A DNA stretch of 64,000 bases from Methylomonas sp. (GTDB taxonomy: Bacteria; Pseudomonadota; Gammaproteobacteria; Methylococcales; Methylomonadaceae). Positions 26,025 through 36,300 of this stretch are shown piece by piece. The stretch is taken from assembly GCF_023228165.1 (NCBI RefSeq), contig NZ_JALOBS010000025.1, forward strand, positions 1-64,000, given 5' to 3'. A program made the position numbers and the translations under genes. Each line of letters begins with the position of its first letter. Position 1 is the stretch's first letter. The notes beneath the pieces were generated by a model. That model saw only the letters and a list, made by a program, of their open reading frames with translations, was not told where the DNA came from and did no database searches.

Positions 26025-26948
26025 ATGCAGTCATCGTTATTCAACTGGACGCTTAACGCAATTAATCCACAAAACAATGGGTTTACGCCACCCATGGATA
26101 TGCGTGAGGCTATTTCCAGTATTAGAGCGTTGCCGCCATTACCGGGTAGCGCGGTACGTATCATCAATTTGATTTCAGATCCCAAGGCCGACGTAGACAA
26201 GCTGGCCGAAATTATCGAAATGGACCCGTTACTGACCGCGCAAATCATTCGCTGGTCGACCTCTTCGCTGTACGGCTATCGCGGCAAAATTTCCAGCGTG
26301 CGCGATGCGATCGTACGTGTGCTGGGATTTAACTTTGTGTTGGATTTGGCATTGGGGTTGGCGGTGTTGGCGCCATTGCGGGCGCCCAAAGAGGGGGTAA
26401 TCGGTACCCGGATGTTCTGGATTCATGCACTGACCAGTGCCTTGCTGATGAAAAAGCTGGCGCAAAAAGTGCCTGCGGAGTTTAATCTTGATGCGCAGGA
26501 GGTGTTTCTAGCGGCCTTGTTGCACAATATCGGCTTTCCGCTATTGGGGCACCAATTTCCTGGTGAATTTGATTATTTAAATAAATTAATCAATGCCAAC
26601 CCCGGTTTATCGATTTATAACCTCGAAACCTTTGCGTTTGGAGTCAACCATACCCAAATCGGCGCCTGGCTGATGAGTGCATGGTCGCTGCCGCGGTTGA
26701 TAACCGATATCGTCTATCATCACCACAATCCGTTTTACCGGGGCGATCATTATCAGTTAACCCTTTTGACCTATCTGAATGACTATTTGTTGGGCCAGAT
26801 TGGGATCGGCGATGCGGCTAATCAAAACTGTCCTGAAGACGTGTGGAGCGTTTTATCCCTGGAGCCGGCCATCGGACTGGAAGTAGTTGATAGTCTTCAG
26901 GATGAAATCGTGGCCATTACCGATCTGGCTGATATGCTCACCCAATAA
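26025..26948 (+). CDS. HDOD domain protein
   Basis: A 307-residue signalling protein whose HDOD domain spans about residues 30-230: LPPLPGSAVRIINLISDP, the DPLLTAQIIRWSTSS helix and LHNIGFPLLG. HDOD domains are HD-like but usually lack catalytic metal residues and act as protein interaction modules in stress and c-di-GMP pathways. The protein keeps HHHN near residue 235. It is 8 bp after the sigma-54 activator and 62 bp before the kinase gene, so it is likely in the same transcript. Confidence 0.88.
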   Translation: MQSSLFNWTLNAINPQNNGFTPPMDMREAISSIRALPPLPGSAVRIINLISDPKADVDKLAEIIEMDPLLTAQIIRWSTSSLYGYRGKISSVRDAIVRVLGFNFVLDLALGLAVLAPLRAPKEGVIGTRMFWIHALTSALLMKKLAQKVPAEFNLDAQEVFLAALLHNIGFPLLGHQFPGEFDYLNKLINANPGLSIYNLETFAFGVNHTQIGAWLMSAWSLPRLITDIVYHHHNPFYRGDHYQLTLLTYLNDYLLGQIGIGDAANQNCPEDVWSVLSLEPAIGLEVVDSLQDEIVAITDLADMLTQ

Positions 26949-27010
26949 ACGCTTGCTGATGGAATGCAGATGATCGCCTCATCTGCCGCGAGTCAGCTAA
27001 TGAACCCCTC

Positions 27011-28459
27011 ATGAGCCATTCGTTTTGTCCCGCTTGTCTAAATGCCTTGCCCAATTTATCGGTTTGTCCGCGGTGCGGCTGGTATCAGGGTATGAGCGTG
27101 GATGCGCTGTATTTAAATCCCGGTACCGTTGTTAACCCGCCTTATCAAGTGGCTCGCGTATTGGGATACGGTGGGTTTGGCATCACCTATCTCGGTTGGG
27201 ATGCCAACTTGCAAATCAAGGTGGCCATTAAGGAATATATGCCGCGTGAATTTGCCGGTCGCGACCCGCAAACCGGGCATGTATTGGCAAACGCGGGCGA
27301 GGCCGGGGTGCAGTTTTCCGCCGGCTTAAACCGCTTTCTGGATGAGGCCCGAACGCTGGCCAAATTTCAACAGCACCCCGGCATTGTGTCGGTACTATCT
27401 TTTTTTCCCGCTTTCGGCACCGGTTACATGGTGATGGAGTATGTGGAGGGCCAGACCCTAAAGGGCTATTTAGACCAGCGCGGCCGGTTGGCCTGGACCC
27501 AAACACTGGATATTTTCATGCAGATCATGGATGCCTTGCGGGCGGTGCATAAGGCGGGATTGCTGCATCGCGATATCGCACCGGACAACATTTATCTGTG
27601 TGGCGATGGCCGGGTAAAGTTATTGGATTTTGGCGCGGCGCAGGCGAGTTTAAGCGGGAGTGGGCAACCAGAGCCTCCGCGGACTGTGCTGGTCAAATCC
27701 GGATTTGCGCCGGAGGAACAATATCAAGACGATAGTCGGCAAGGCCCCTGGACGGATGTCTATAGCTTGGCGGCCAGCATGTATTTTTGCCTGGCCGGAC
27801 AAGCCCCGCCGGATGCCCTGGACAGGCTGAAGCAAGATCGACTCAAGCCACTGGCCGATTATGGGGTGATGATTCCGCCCCTGGCGGAACAAGTTCTGCT
27901 GGAGGCCTTAGCGGTACATTCATTGCAAAGGCCGCAAAGTATCGAAACGCTGCAAAAGCAATTTATCGAGTTGCAATCCAAACCGGTATCGGTGCCGCCG
28001 GCAAATATAAGCGTTGTAAAGCAAGCTCCGCAGCCCCCTTTAGTGCCCTTGCCGGGCGAACAGCGTAAGTCCGGCCAGATTACGGGGCTGCGTTGGCTGC
28101 TGACGGCGGCTATTGCCGTGATTTTGACGTTGATACTGTTTAGTCGTGAGCAAGGCAAGCCGACGACGCTCAGCGAGCGTGAGTCCTTATCGAAACATCT
28201 CAACCCGCCCATCGAGCCGGTTCAGCCAGATGATGCCGAGCCGGCCCAACAACGGTTAAGCGAGCGTCAGGCCGCGGAAGCGCTTAAACAGCGGCAGGAG
28301 GCCGCATTGCAGCGCTTTGAGGAAAGGCGCCGCCAGGAATTTGCCGTATCGGTGCCGCCGGTCAAGCAGACCGATTCCCAACAATCAGAGCATATCCGTA
28401 GCCTGTGTGCGGAATGGGGCGCTACAATGGAATGCCTAGAGCTAAGAAAAAACCAATAA
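27011..28459 (+). CDS. Transmembrane serine/threonine protein kinase with N-terminal zinc ribbon
   Basis: A 482-residue Hanks-type kinase. CPAC (6-9) and CPRC (19-22) form a zinc ribbon. The kinase domain (about 45-310) has the glycine loop GYGGFGITYLG, the ATP Lys in VAIKEYMP, catalytic HRDIAPDN, DFGAA as the DFG motif and the activation segment ending with APEEQY. A proline-rich linker precedes one transmembrane helix (about 361-378), then a Gln/Arg/Glu-rich coiled region (395-450) and a tail with two Cys lies outside. The catalytic part is cytoplasmic. It is followed by FHA, VWA-FHA and PP2C genes, which may be its partners and substrates. Confidence 0.92.
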   Translation: MSHSFCPACLNALPNLSVCPRCGWYQGMSVDALYLNPGTVVNPPYQVARVLGYGGFGITYLGWDANLQIKVAIKEYMPREFAGRDPQTGHVLANAGEAGVQFSAGLNRFLDEARTLAKFQQHPGIVSVLSFFPAFGTGYMVMEYVEGQTLKGYLDQRGRLAWTQTLDIFMQIMDALRAVHKAGLLHRDIAPDNIYLCGDGRVKLLDFGAAQASLSGSGQPEPPRTVLVKSGFAPEEQYQDDSRQGPWTDVYSLAASMYFCLAGQAPPDALDRLKQDRLKPLADYGVMIPPLAEQVLLEALAVHSLQRPQSIETLQKQFIELQSKPVSVPPANISVVKQAPQPPLVPLPGEQRKSGQITGLRWLLTAAIAVILTLILFSREQGKPTTLSERESLSKHLNPPIEPVQPDDAEPAQQRLSERQAAEALKQRQEAALQRFEERRRQEFAVSVPPVKQTDSQQSEHIRSLCAEWGATMECLELRKNQ

Positions 28460-28503
28460 CGCACTATGCTATGAACATAAATTCAAAGAAAAGGTAGACC
28501 GTT

Positions 28504-29067
28504 ATGAAACTGATACGCTGTGAACGCGGCCATTATTACGACGCTCAGCAACATAGTCGTTGTCCTTCGTGCGGTGTGCCCGGACTAGGCGTTTCCAGTG
28601 GGCAAGAGCAAACGGCACAGGCCGAGCCGGATGCCATGGTGACGCAAGTGCGCGGTCAGGTCGGCGCCGTAGCGGATGTAGGCGTGACGGTGGCGATGGT
28701 GCGCAAGAAGATCGGTATCGACCCGGTGGTCGGCTGGTTGGTATGCATTCAAGGACCGGAAAAAGGCCGGGATTACCGGGTGCGCAGCGAGCGTAACGGT
28801 ATCGGCCGTGGAGCGGACATGGCCATATGCATCAATGGCGATGAAGCAATATCACGCGAAAATCATGCCTATATCAGTTTTAATCCGCGGAAAGGCAGCT
28901 TCAGAATTGCCCCCGGCGATGGTCGCGGCATGACCTATTTGAACGGTGAAGAAGTGGATGTGCCGATGCCGTTACAGGCCTATGACCGTATCGAGCTGGG
29001 TCAGTCGCATCTGTTGTTTGTGCCGCTGTGCGGCGAAAAATTTAGTTGGGAAAGCGAGGAGGAATAA
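28504..29067 (+). CDS. FHA domain protein with N-terminal zinc ribbon
   Basis: A 187-residue cytoplasmic protein. CERGHYYD..CPSCG (residues 5-23) is a zinc ribbon like that of the neighbouring kinase. A flexible linker is followed by the FHA domain (about 75-180) with the phosphothreonine-binding signature RNGIGRGADMA, ISRENHAYI and MTYLNGEEV. FHA domains read phosphothreonine on partner proteins, so this protein is a plausible reader of the kinase's product. Its stop is 3 bp before the VWA-FHA gene. Confidence 0.9.
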   Translation: MKLIRCERGHYYDAQQHSRCPSCGVPGLGVSSGQEQTAQAEPDAMVTQVRGQVGAVADVGVTVAMVRKKIGIDPVVGWLVCIQGPEKGRDYRVRSERNGIGRGADMAICINGDEAISRENHAYISFNPRKGSFRIAPGDGRGMTYLNGEEVDVPMPLQAYDRIELGQSHLLFVPLCGEKFSWESEEE

Positions 29068-29070
29068 GCT

Positions 29071-30480
29071 ATGCGATATTTTGCCGTGTTATTGCTGGGG
29101 GTTCTGTGCGGATTGGCGCAGGCCCAGGAAGTGGACGATTTACGCTTGATTCAGGCCCATGTGCATTTACCGACTTTGCAGGTTTGGTTAAATCTAACCG
29201 CCGATACGCAAATTGAGCGGGAACAATTTAATATCAGCGTAGGGCCGCACCCGGCCAAAGTCCTTGCCATAGACCCTTTTCTAAAGACCGGGGAAGGGGT
29301 AGGGTATATTTTTTTGGTAGATATCTCCAAGTCGCTGAACAGCCGGCAACTGGTGCAGATCAAACGTTCTCTGCACCGTTGGTTGGAAGGTATGGGGCCG
29401 CATGATCAGGCGGCCTTGATTACTTTTGGGCATGAGGTGACTCATACTCAGGAATTTACCAACGACCGGTTCAGGTTGAACAATGCGATTGGCTTGTTGG
29501 CGACCAGGGATATGGAAACCAGTTTGTACCACGGCTTGCTGGAGGCGATTAGTTTAGGCCGCAGTCAAGTGCCCGGTTTACCCAGTCGCCGGGCGATAGT
29601 GGTGTTGAGCGATGGGATAGACGATAGTCTGGACGGCGTGTCGATGGACGAGGTGTTTAAGCAGAATAGCGAATATCGGGTGCCGATCTACAGTATTGGT
29701 TTTGCGGTTCAGCCTATCAACGATAGCAAACGAGAAGGCCTGAAAGTATTAGGCATGTTGTCTCGCCAGTCCGGCGGGTATTTCGTGCAAGCCGATCCGG
29801 AACAGTTGGATAACGCTTACGAAACACAACACCAATTAATTTCTCAGGCTTACCGGTTGCGCATCGTTTGCCCGGACTGTGTGGCCGACGGGCAATTGCA
29901 CCACATCGATTTAACCTGGAGCGACGGGCAAAGAACTTTGAACGACGGTTTCGATATGCGCTTGCTGCCGCAAAAAGTCGTAGCCAGTCGTCCGCATAAT
30001 TCCCCGCCAGTCGCGGAAAACGATGCAGGATGGTCGATATTGATATTTGCAGTCGCTGTATTGGCATTTTTCCTTGGGCTGGCGCTGGTTTACCGGCAAC
30101 GTCTGGCTCAACCGAAACAATTTATCGAAGAGAACGCGGTTAGTCCGCCGGCTCCCGCCACGATAACTAAGCCTGCCCCAGGCTTGCTGGTGAAGTTGAC
30201 GGTGGTGTCGGGTGTACAGAAAGGCCGGAACTATCAATTGAATGTTGCCGAACGTGTCACGTTGGGCCGGGCCGGTCAGTGCGATTTATGTCTAGACGAT
30301 GATGTTGAGATTTCTAGTCAGCATGCCCTGTTGCAGAACCAAGAGGGTAAGTTGAGCGCCCGCGATTTAAATTCTACCAACGGTACCTTGGTCAACGGCG
30401 TGCCCATTCATAACGATTATCCCTTGCGCAGCGGCGATTTACTGCTACTTGGCCGCACGGAACTGCGGGTCGAACTTTGA
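29071..30480 (+). CDS. Periplasmic VWA domain / cytoplasmic FHA domain membrane protein
   Basis: A 469-residue protein. The signal peptide (about 1-19) ends at LAQAQE. A von Willebrand factor A domain spans about 75-250, with the MIDAS signature DISKS and the conserved ITFG and LSDGIDD, so it likely binds a metal and a protein ligand outside. A single transmembrane helix (about 310-332) leads to a C-terminal FHA domain (about 365-465; GRAGQCDLCLD, SSQHALL, NSTNGTLVNG) in the cytoplasm. This places phosphothreonine reading inside and ligand binding outside on one polypeptide. Its stop shares a base with the PP2C start. Confidence 0.9.
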   Translation: MRYFAVLLLGVLCGLAQAQEVDDLRLIQAHVHLPTLQVWLNLTADTQIEREQFNISVGPHPAKVLAIDPFLKTGEGVGYIFLVDISKSLNSRQLVQIKRSLHRWLEGMGPHDQAALITFGHEVTHTQEFTNDRFRLNNAIGLLATRDMETSLYHGLLEAISLGRSQVPGLPSRRAIVVLSDGIDDSLDGVSMDEVFKQNSEYRVPIYSIGFAVQPINDSKREGLKVLGMLSRQSGGYFVQADPEQLDNAYETQHQLISQAYRLRIVCPDCVADGQLHHIDLTWSDGQRTLNDGFDMRLLPQKVVASRPHNSPPVAENDAGWSILIFAVAVLAFFLGLALVYRQRLAQPKQFIEENAVSPPAPATITKPAPGLLVKLTVVSGVQKGRNYQLNVAERVTLGRAGQCDLCLDDDVEISSQHALLQNQEGKLSARDLNSTNGTLVNGVPIHNDYPLRSGDLLLLGRTELRVEL

Positions 30481-31370
30481 TGATGGAGGTCATCCCCGGC
30501 AATGCCAGTCATATTGGGCAGCGTCAGCAGCAACAGGATGCGTTTGCTTTTTCGGATTTTGCCGATGAAACATTTATTAGGCATGGCGGCTATCTGGCCG
30601 TGGTCGCTGACGGGATAGGCGGTCTGCAAAATGGTGCGCAAGCCGCCAATATTGCGGTAACGGAAATGGTCAGCCGTTATTTGGCAAAATCAAGCGATAA
30701 TGCGGTGGATTGCGCTTTGGACCAAGCGCTGGATATGGCAAATCAGGCGGTTTTGGATGCTGGGCATTGGTACAATAGTTTTCGCGAAATGGGCACAACT
30801 TTGGTTGTAGCGGTAATTCACCAAGATCATTTGTATTGGCGGGCCGTCGGCGACAGTCATTTGTATTTATGTCGGGATGGGCGTTTAAGCCAACTGAACG
30901 CCGACCATAATTTTGCCAGAGAGTTGCAAGCGCAAGTTAACGAGGGTTTGATCAGCCAGGATCAGGCCGATAACCACCCCCATCGTCACGCATTGGAATA
31001 TTACCTCGGCTTACCTTATTTGCCTGAGGTCGAGCGGAATTTGAACCCCTTGTCGTTGCAGGCCAATGACAGGGTTTTACTATGTTCCGACGGTGTTGAC
31101 GGGGTGTTGTCTGCCGATGAGATTATTGCTTGTCTGGCAAAAATGCCCATGGAGGCCGCAAAGTGCTTATGCGATATCGCCTTACAAAAACAGCAGGCCG
31201 GCCAGGATAATCTGACGGCGGTTATATTGGGATATCAAGTGCAGGAGGTATCAGCTAGTAAAACATCGACAGGCATATTTAAAAATCCTTGGTTGGTTTT
31301 TGGCTGCTTGGGGTTTTTGGTGCTATCGGTTTATCAACTATTTTTCATTTCTTGGTCTGGCCGGTTTTAA
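30480..31370 (+). CDS. PP2C-type serine/threonine phosphatase with C-terminal membrane anchor
   Basis: A 296-residue PPM phosphatase. Metal-binding motifs are VADGIGGLQNG, the LCSDGVDGVL block and GQDNLTAV. The catalytic domain covers about 1-255 and a single hydrophobic helix (about 268-288) anchors it to the inner membrane. The start overlaps the VWA-FHA stop (TGATG), which implies translational coupling; an additional ATG follows. It probably reverses phosphorylation by the neighbouring kinase. Confidence 0.92.
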   Translation: MMEVIPGNASHIGQRQQQQDAFAFSDFADETFIRHGGYLAVVADGIGGLQNGAQAANIAVTEMVSRYLAKSSDNAVDCALDQALDMANQAVLDAGHWYNSFREMGTTLVVAVIHQDHLYWRAVGDSHLYLCRDGRLSQLNADHNFARELQAQVNEGLISQDQADNHPHRHALEYYLGLPYLPEVERNLNPLSLQANDRVLLCSDGVDGVLSADEIIACLAKMPMEAAKCLCDIALQKQQAGQDNLTAVILGYQVQEVSASKTSTGIFKNPWLVFGCLGFLVLSVYQLFFISWSGRF

Positions 31371-31463
31371 CAGCATATTCATGTTGTTTTGCGCGAGGTA
31401 GTGATGAAATACCGGGTTTGCAATATGAATTGTTCCGATTACAAAAGTGATTAAGGCATTGTC

Positions 31464-33011
31464 ATGAGTGCACATGACCGGATCGGTAATCGATATCTCA
31501 AGGGATTCATAAGATCGATCAAAAAGTTTACCCTGATTTTCCTCGGTTTTACGGTCGGTTGGTTTTTAGTCACCCAGCTTTTATTGGCCCAGCTGATATC
31601 TGACGTTCCGTCCAGCTGGCAATGGTTTAATGTTGCCAAGGATGTCGGCTTTATTGTGCTGGGGTCCGGGCTGTCTTTTGGATTGTTTCGGCGCTGTTTA
31701 ACCAAACATATCAAGAATATCGCCGAATTAGAGCAAAATGAGGAGAGCCTGCTGTGTGTTTTGGCCGGCAGCCAGTTGGGTTTCTGGGACTGGGATTTGT
31801 TGACGGGTGAAGTCAACAGAAACGCCATTTGGGCGGAAATGTTGGGCTATAGTCTGGACGATATCGCATTCACGATTCAGCAGTGGAGCGATTTTGTGCA
31901 TCCTGACGACAGAGCGGCTGCGTGGGAATCGATTCACGCCGTTTTGGAAGGACGGGCGGATCAGCATCAAATGATTTACCGCATGAAAACCCGGCAAGGT
32001 GAGTATAAATGGATACTGGATTGTGCCCGAGTGATTCGAAGAGATGAGCACGGTAAAGCCCTGCGCATGAGCGGTACCCATAGCGATGTCAGCAGATTGA
32101 AATTGACGGAAGACGCCTTAAAAATCAGTGAGGAACGCTTCCGGCGCATATTTGAAACCACGGGAGTGGGGATGTCGCAAGTGGGATTGGATGGGCGGTT
32201 TTTGCTGGTCAACGATACTTTTTGTCATATAACCGGCTACAGCAGGGATGAGCTGCTGAACCAGAAAAAAAACTTTCAAGCCATTACTTATCCGGACGAT
32301 TTGCCTATGCAACTTCAGTTGATGAATAGGTTTTGCCAAGGCGAAATTAATCGCTACGATTTAGAAAAACGCTATGTCCGTAAGGACGGCACTATTGCCT
32401 GGGTGAAATTATCCATTGCCTTGTTGAGAGATACAACCGAAACCCCTTTGAGTTTAATTACCGCAGTACAGGACATCACCCGTTTGAAAGGTCTGCAACA
32501 TGAATTGGAGTTGCGGGCGCATATCGATTATTTAACCGAGATTCCCAATCGCCGCTATTTTATGCAGTTGGCCGAGCATGAATTGGCCCGAGCGCAACGT
32601 TATGGCAACGATGTCGCCATATTTATGCTGGACGTCGATTTCTTTAAACGGATCAATGACGCGCACGGTCACAAAGCCGGCGATAAAGTCTTGCAAAAAA
32701 TTGCTCGCATCATGCAAGGCATGCTGCGGGAAGTCGATATATTGGGACGCATTGGCGGTGAGGAATTTGCCATTGTCTTGCCGCAAACCAATCGGCGGAT
32801 GGCCATGGAAGTCGCTGAACGGTTAAGGCGGCAAGTGGCCGACAGTGTGATGACGCTGGACAACGGTGTGTCGTTAAACGTGACGTTGTCGATAGGCGTG
32901 GCCATGATGACACGGCAACATGGCAATCTGGATTCGGTGATAGGGCAGGCGGATAAAGGCTTATATCAAGCCAAAGCCGGCGGGCGGAACAAAGTGATGT
33001 TCAGCGATTGA
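31464..33011 (+). CDS. Membrane PAS-PAS-GGDEF diguanylate cyclase
   Basis: A 515-residue protein with two N-terminal membrane helices (about 20-42 and 60-78) and two PAS domains (about 95-215 with FWDWDLLTG, and 225-340 with GRFLLVNDTFCHITGY). The GGDEF domain (about 345-510) has the intact active-site motif GGEEF. An RxxD inhibitory site (REVD) lies five residues before it, so product inhibition by c-di-GMP is expected. It is 93 bp after the PP2C gene and convergent with the P-II gene, whose end is 14 bp away. It may form the output of the kinase block. Confidence 0.92.
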   Translation: MSAHDRIGNRYLKGFIRSIKKFTLIFLGFTVGWFLVTQLLLAQLISDVPSSWQWFNVAKDVGFIVLGSGLSFGLFRRCLTKHIKNIAELEQNEESLLCVLAGSQLGFWDWDLLTGEVNRNAIWAEMLGYSLDDIAFTIQQWSDFVHPDDRAAAWESIHAVLEGRADQHQMIYRMKTRQGEYKWILDCARVIRRDEHGKALRMSGTHSDVSRLKLTEDALKISEERFRRIFETTGVGMSQVGLDGRFLLVNDTFCHITGYSRDELLNQKKNFQAITYPDDLPMQLQLMNRFCQGEINRYDLEKRYVRKDGTIAWVKLSIALLRDTTETPLSLITAVQDITRLKGLQHELELRAHIDYLTEIPNRRYFMQLAEHELARAQRYGNDVAIFMLDVDFFKRINDAHGHKAGDKVLQKIARIMQGMLREVDILGRIGGEEFAIVLPQTNRRMAMEVAERLRRQVADSVMTLDNGVSLNVTLSIGVAMMTRQHGNLDSVIGQADKGLYQAKAGGRNKVMFSD

Positions 33012-33024
33012 TCCGGGTAACGCG

Positions 33025-33351
33025 CTACCCCAAATTGTCGCCCCTTTCGCCGCTGCTGATACGACCGCCTTCCAAACTGTCGACAATATAGACTTTACCG
33101 TCGCCGTGATGTCCGCTATGAGCGACCCGCATGATGGTCTGAAAGATGATTTCAACTTGACTGTCGGGAGCAAAAATTTCCAGACGGGTGCGGGGCAGGA
33201 ACGGTTTATAGTCCTGGATATGGTCGGTGTGTTCACGTCCGAAACCCTCGCATTCGCTGACGCTCATGCCCGGAAAGCCCGGAATTTCCATTAAGGCCAT
33301 GGTTAATTGATTCAGTTTATGCGGTTGAATATAGGCGCGTATTTCTTTCAT
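33025..33351 (-). CDS. P-II-like protein of a metal efflux operon
   Basis: A 108-residue P-II (GlnB-like) superfamily protein: KEIRAYIQPHKLNQLTMAL at the start, then PGMSVSECEGFGRE where the T-loop begins, and GDGKVYIVDSLEGGRISSGE at the end. The T-loop lacks the usual uridylylated Tyr (RGxxEXYRG motif), so it is not a classic nitrogen sensor. It starts 9 bases after the RND pump stop, a linkage seen in other heavy metal RND operons, so it probably binds a metal or nucleotide and modulates the pump or its expression. An upstream TTG is an unlikely alternative start. Confidence 0.85.
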   Translation of the reverse strand: MKEIRAYIQPHKLNQLTMALMEIPGFPGMSVSECEGFGREHTDHIQDYKPFLPRTRLEIFAPDSQVEIIFQTIMRVAHSGHHGDGKVYIVDSLEGGRISSGERGDNLG

Positions 33352-33360
33352 AAACAATCC

Positions 33361-36300
33361 TTAGGGCTCGTTGGCTTCGGCAAAATAGCGATACAAAGCC
33401 GGTAATAAAGTTAACGTCAATAGCGTTGCCGTGATCAGTCCGCCGATAATCACCACGGCAAAAGGCTTGGCAGTTTCCGAACCGACGCTGGTGGAGAGTG
33501 CAGCCGGAAACAAACCCAACATGGCCATTAACGCCGTCATCACCACCGGTCGCAAGCGGCTCACGGAACCGTTAACGATGGCATCATGCAAGGGTTGGCC
33601 TTCCCGGCGCAGTTTATTCAATTGCGAGACTAAAATTACGCCGTTTTGCACGGCAATACCAAACAAGGCGATAAAGCCGACTGCCGCGGAGACGCTAAGG
33701 TTGATACCGGTAATCTGCAAAACTAAAATGCCGCCTATCATGGCAAACGGTACATTCATCACAATCAGCAAGGCATTTTTAACAGACATGAACGCCCAGA
33801 ACAACAACACAAAAATCAGCCCCAAACTGATGGGCACGATCACCGCCAGTCGCTTCATGGCGCGTTGCTGGTTTTCGAATTGTCCGCTCCAGACGATATG
33901 ATAACCCGGCGGCAAATCCACCTGCGCGGCCACTTTTTGCTGGGCCTCGGCGACAAAGCTGCCCTGGTCGCGATCGATCAGGTTACATTTGATGGCAATC
34001 CGGCGCATGTTGTCTTCCCGGCTGATGCGGGAAGCGCCCTGATTGACTTTGATGGTAGCCAGCTCGGATAACGGAATGCGTTGGCCGCCAGGCGACTGCA
34101 CGGTCAGGTTTTCCAGCCCGGCCACCGAGTTACGGGCATTTTCTTCATAGCGTAAGGTAATATCAAAGCGTTGTTCGCCTTCTAAAAATTGCGAAGCCGC
34201 CTTGCCGCCCATACCGATTTCCATCACCCGCTCCACCTCGGCGATATTAATCCCGTAACGCGAGACCTTGGCGCGGTCGATGTCAACAATCACCTGTGCC
34301 AGGCCGGCCTGCTGTTCGGCGGCCACGTCGGTAGCACCTTGAATGGAAGCTAGAATATGCGTGACTTGATCAGCCCTATCCTGCAAGGTTTGCAAGTCGG
34401 TACCAAAAATTTTGATGGCGATTTCGCCTTTGACGCCGGAGATGGCCTCTTCGACGTTGTCTTGAATCACCTGGGAAAAGTTGGTCAAAATCCCTGGAAA
34501 AATAGCCAACTTCTGATCCATGGCTTTCACCAAATCATCTTTATTTTTATAGCGCCAGGTATCTTTAGGCTTAAGGTCGATCAATACTTCCAGGTTATTG
34601 AAGCCTTTGGGATCGGTGCCGTCTTCGGGGCGGCCCAGTTGGGTCAACACCATTTTAGCTTCGGAAAATGTTTCCAGTTTTTCTCGCACCTTGCGTTCAA
34701 GCTCCTTGGCAGTGGTCAACGATACCGGCGTCGGCAAGGTAATGGTCAGCCAAATATTGCCCTCGTCGAGTTTGGGCATGAATTCGGTGCCGATGAGTTT
34801 CACCGAAGCAAAGCTCAGCAATAATGCAGCCACGGCGGCGAAGAATACGCCGCGCGCGCGTTTTAACACCCATTCTAAAATGCGCCGATAATGCTGTTCC
34901 ATGGCCTCGACCAGTGGATTATGTTTTTCGGCAATTTTGGGGCCCAGTAAGTATGTCAGCATGGCCGGCACAAAAGTCAGGCTGAACAGCATCGACGCCA
35001 CCAAGGCAAAACTGAGGGTAAAGGCCATGGGTGAGAAGATTTTCGCTTCGACCCGCTGAAACGTGAAAATCGGCAAAAAGGCGATAATGATGATGGCTTT
35101 GGAAAACAGAATCGGCCGACCCATTTCGGTGGCGGTCGTAAGTAAGGATTGCCGCAAATGCCGGTCATCGACACCGCGTTTCAAATCCATCGTCACTTGC
35201 ACCATGACCGCTTCCACCAGCACCACCGCGCTGTCGACGATAATCCCGAAGTCTATGGCGCCCAGCGATATCAGATTGGCGGAAATGCCATTCAGGTCGA
35301 CCAGAATAAAGGCAAACAGCAAGGATAGCGGGATGATCAACGTGACTAACAAGGCCGCCAAAAATCGCCGCAGGAATACCAGCAGGATAATCATGATCAA
35401 CACCGCGCCCTCGATCATGTTGTGTTCCACCGTACGCACGGTGTGGCCGACCAGTTCGGTACGATCATAAATGGGTGTGATTTTTACCCCGGGCGGTAAG
35501 CCGAAGTCGTTAAGATCCTGGATTTTCTGTTTGACGCCGCTCAATACCTCGACTGCGTCGCGACCTTTGATTAACAGCACGATGCCTTCGACGATATCGT
35601 CGCGTTGATTCATGGCCACGATGCCGGTGCGCGGTTGCGGGCCAATGCTGATATCGGCCACATCCTTGATGCGTATCGGTACTCCATCATTAGTATCGAC
35701 CACGATCTCGCCTATTTCATCGGCGGATTTCAATAAGCCCACCCCACGGACCACCAAGGCTTCGTCGCCATGTTCGATATAGCCGCCACCGGTATTGGTG
35801 TTATTGGCGGCAATGGCGTCAAACATTTGATTGATGGAGATATTGTAATTCTTCAGCCGGTCCGGTTTGGCGGCAACCTTGTATTCCTTGATGCCGCCGC
35901 CGTAGGACACCACATCGGCCACGCCTTGCACCGTGCGTAAACGCGGCTCGATCAGCCAATCCTGCAAGGCACGCTGTTCCACCAGCGGCAGGTGCTTGGC
36001 ATCGATTACATAGCGTAATATCTCGCCGACACCGGTTGAGAGCGGTCCCAATTGCGGTTTGCTGTCGTCCGGGATATCGGCATTCTGCAGGCGTTCCAGC
36101 ACTTGCTGCCGGGAGAAATAATCCTCGGCATCGTCGTCAAACGTCAGCGTCACCACCGACAAACCGAAGATGGATACCGAACGCATATTCATTAAATGCG
36201 GCAAGCCGTTCATTTCCCGCTCGATGGGCAGGGAAATTAGCTTTTCGACCTCCTCCGGGGCTTGGCCGGGGTATTGAGTCACCACTTGCACAAAGACGTT

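Noticed and set aside
27011..31370. Type VI secretion control module (PpkA, Fha, PppA)
   Set aside because: The kinase, FHA and PP2C genes fit the idea, but no tss structural gene, hcp or vgrG is in the window.
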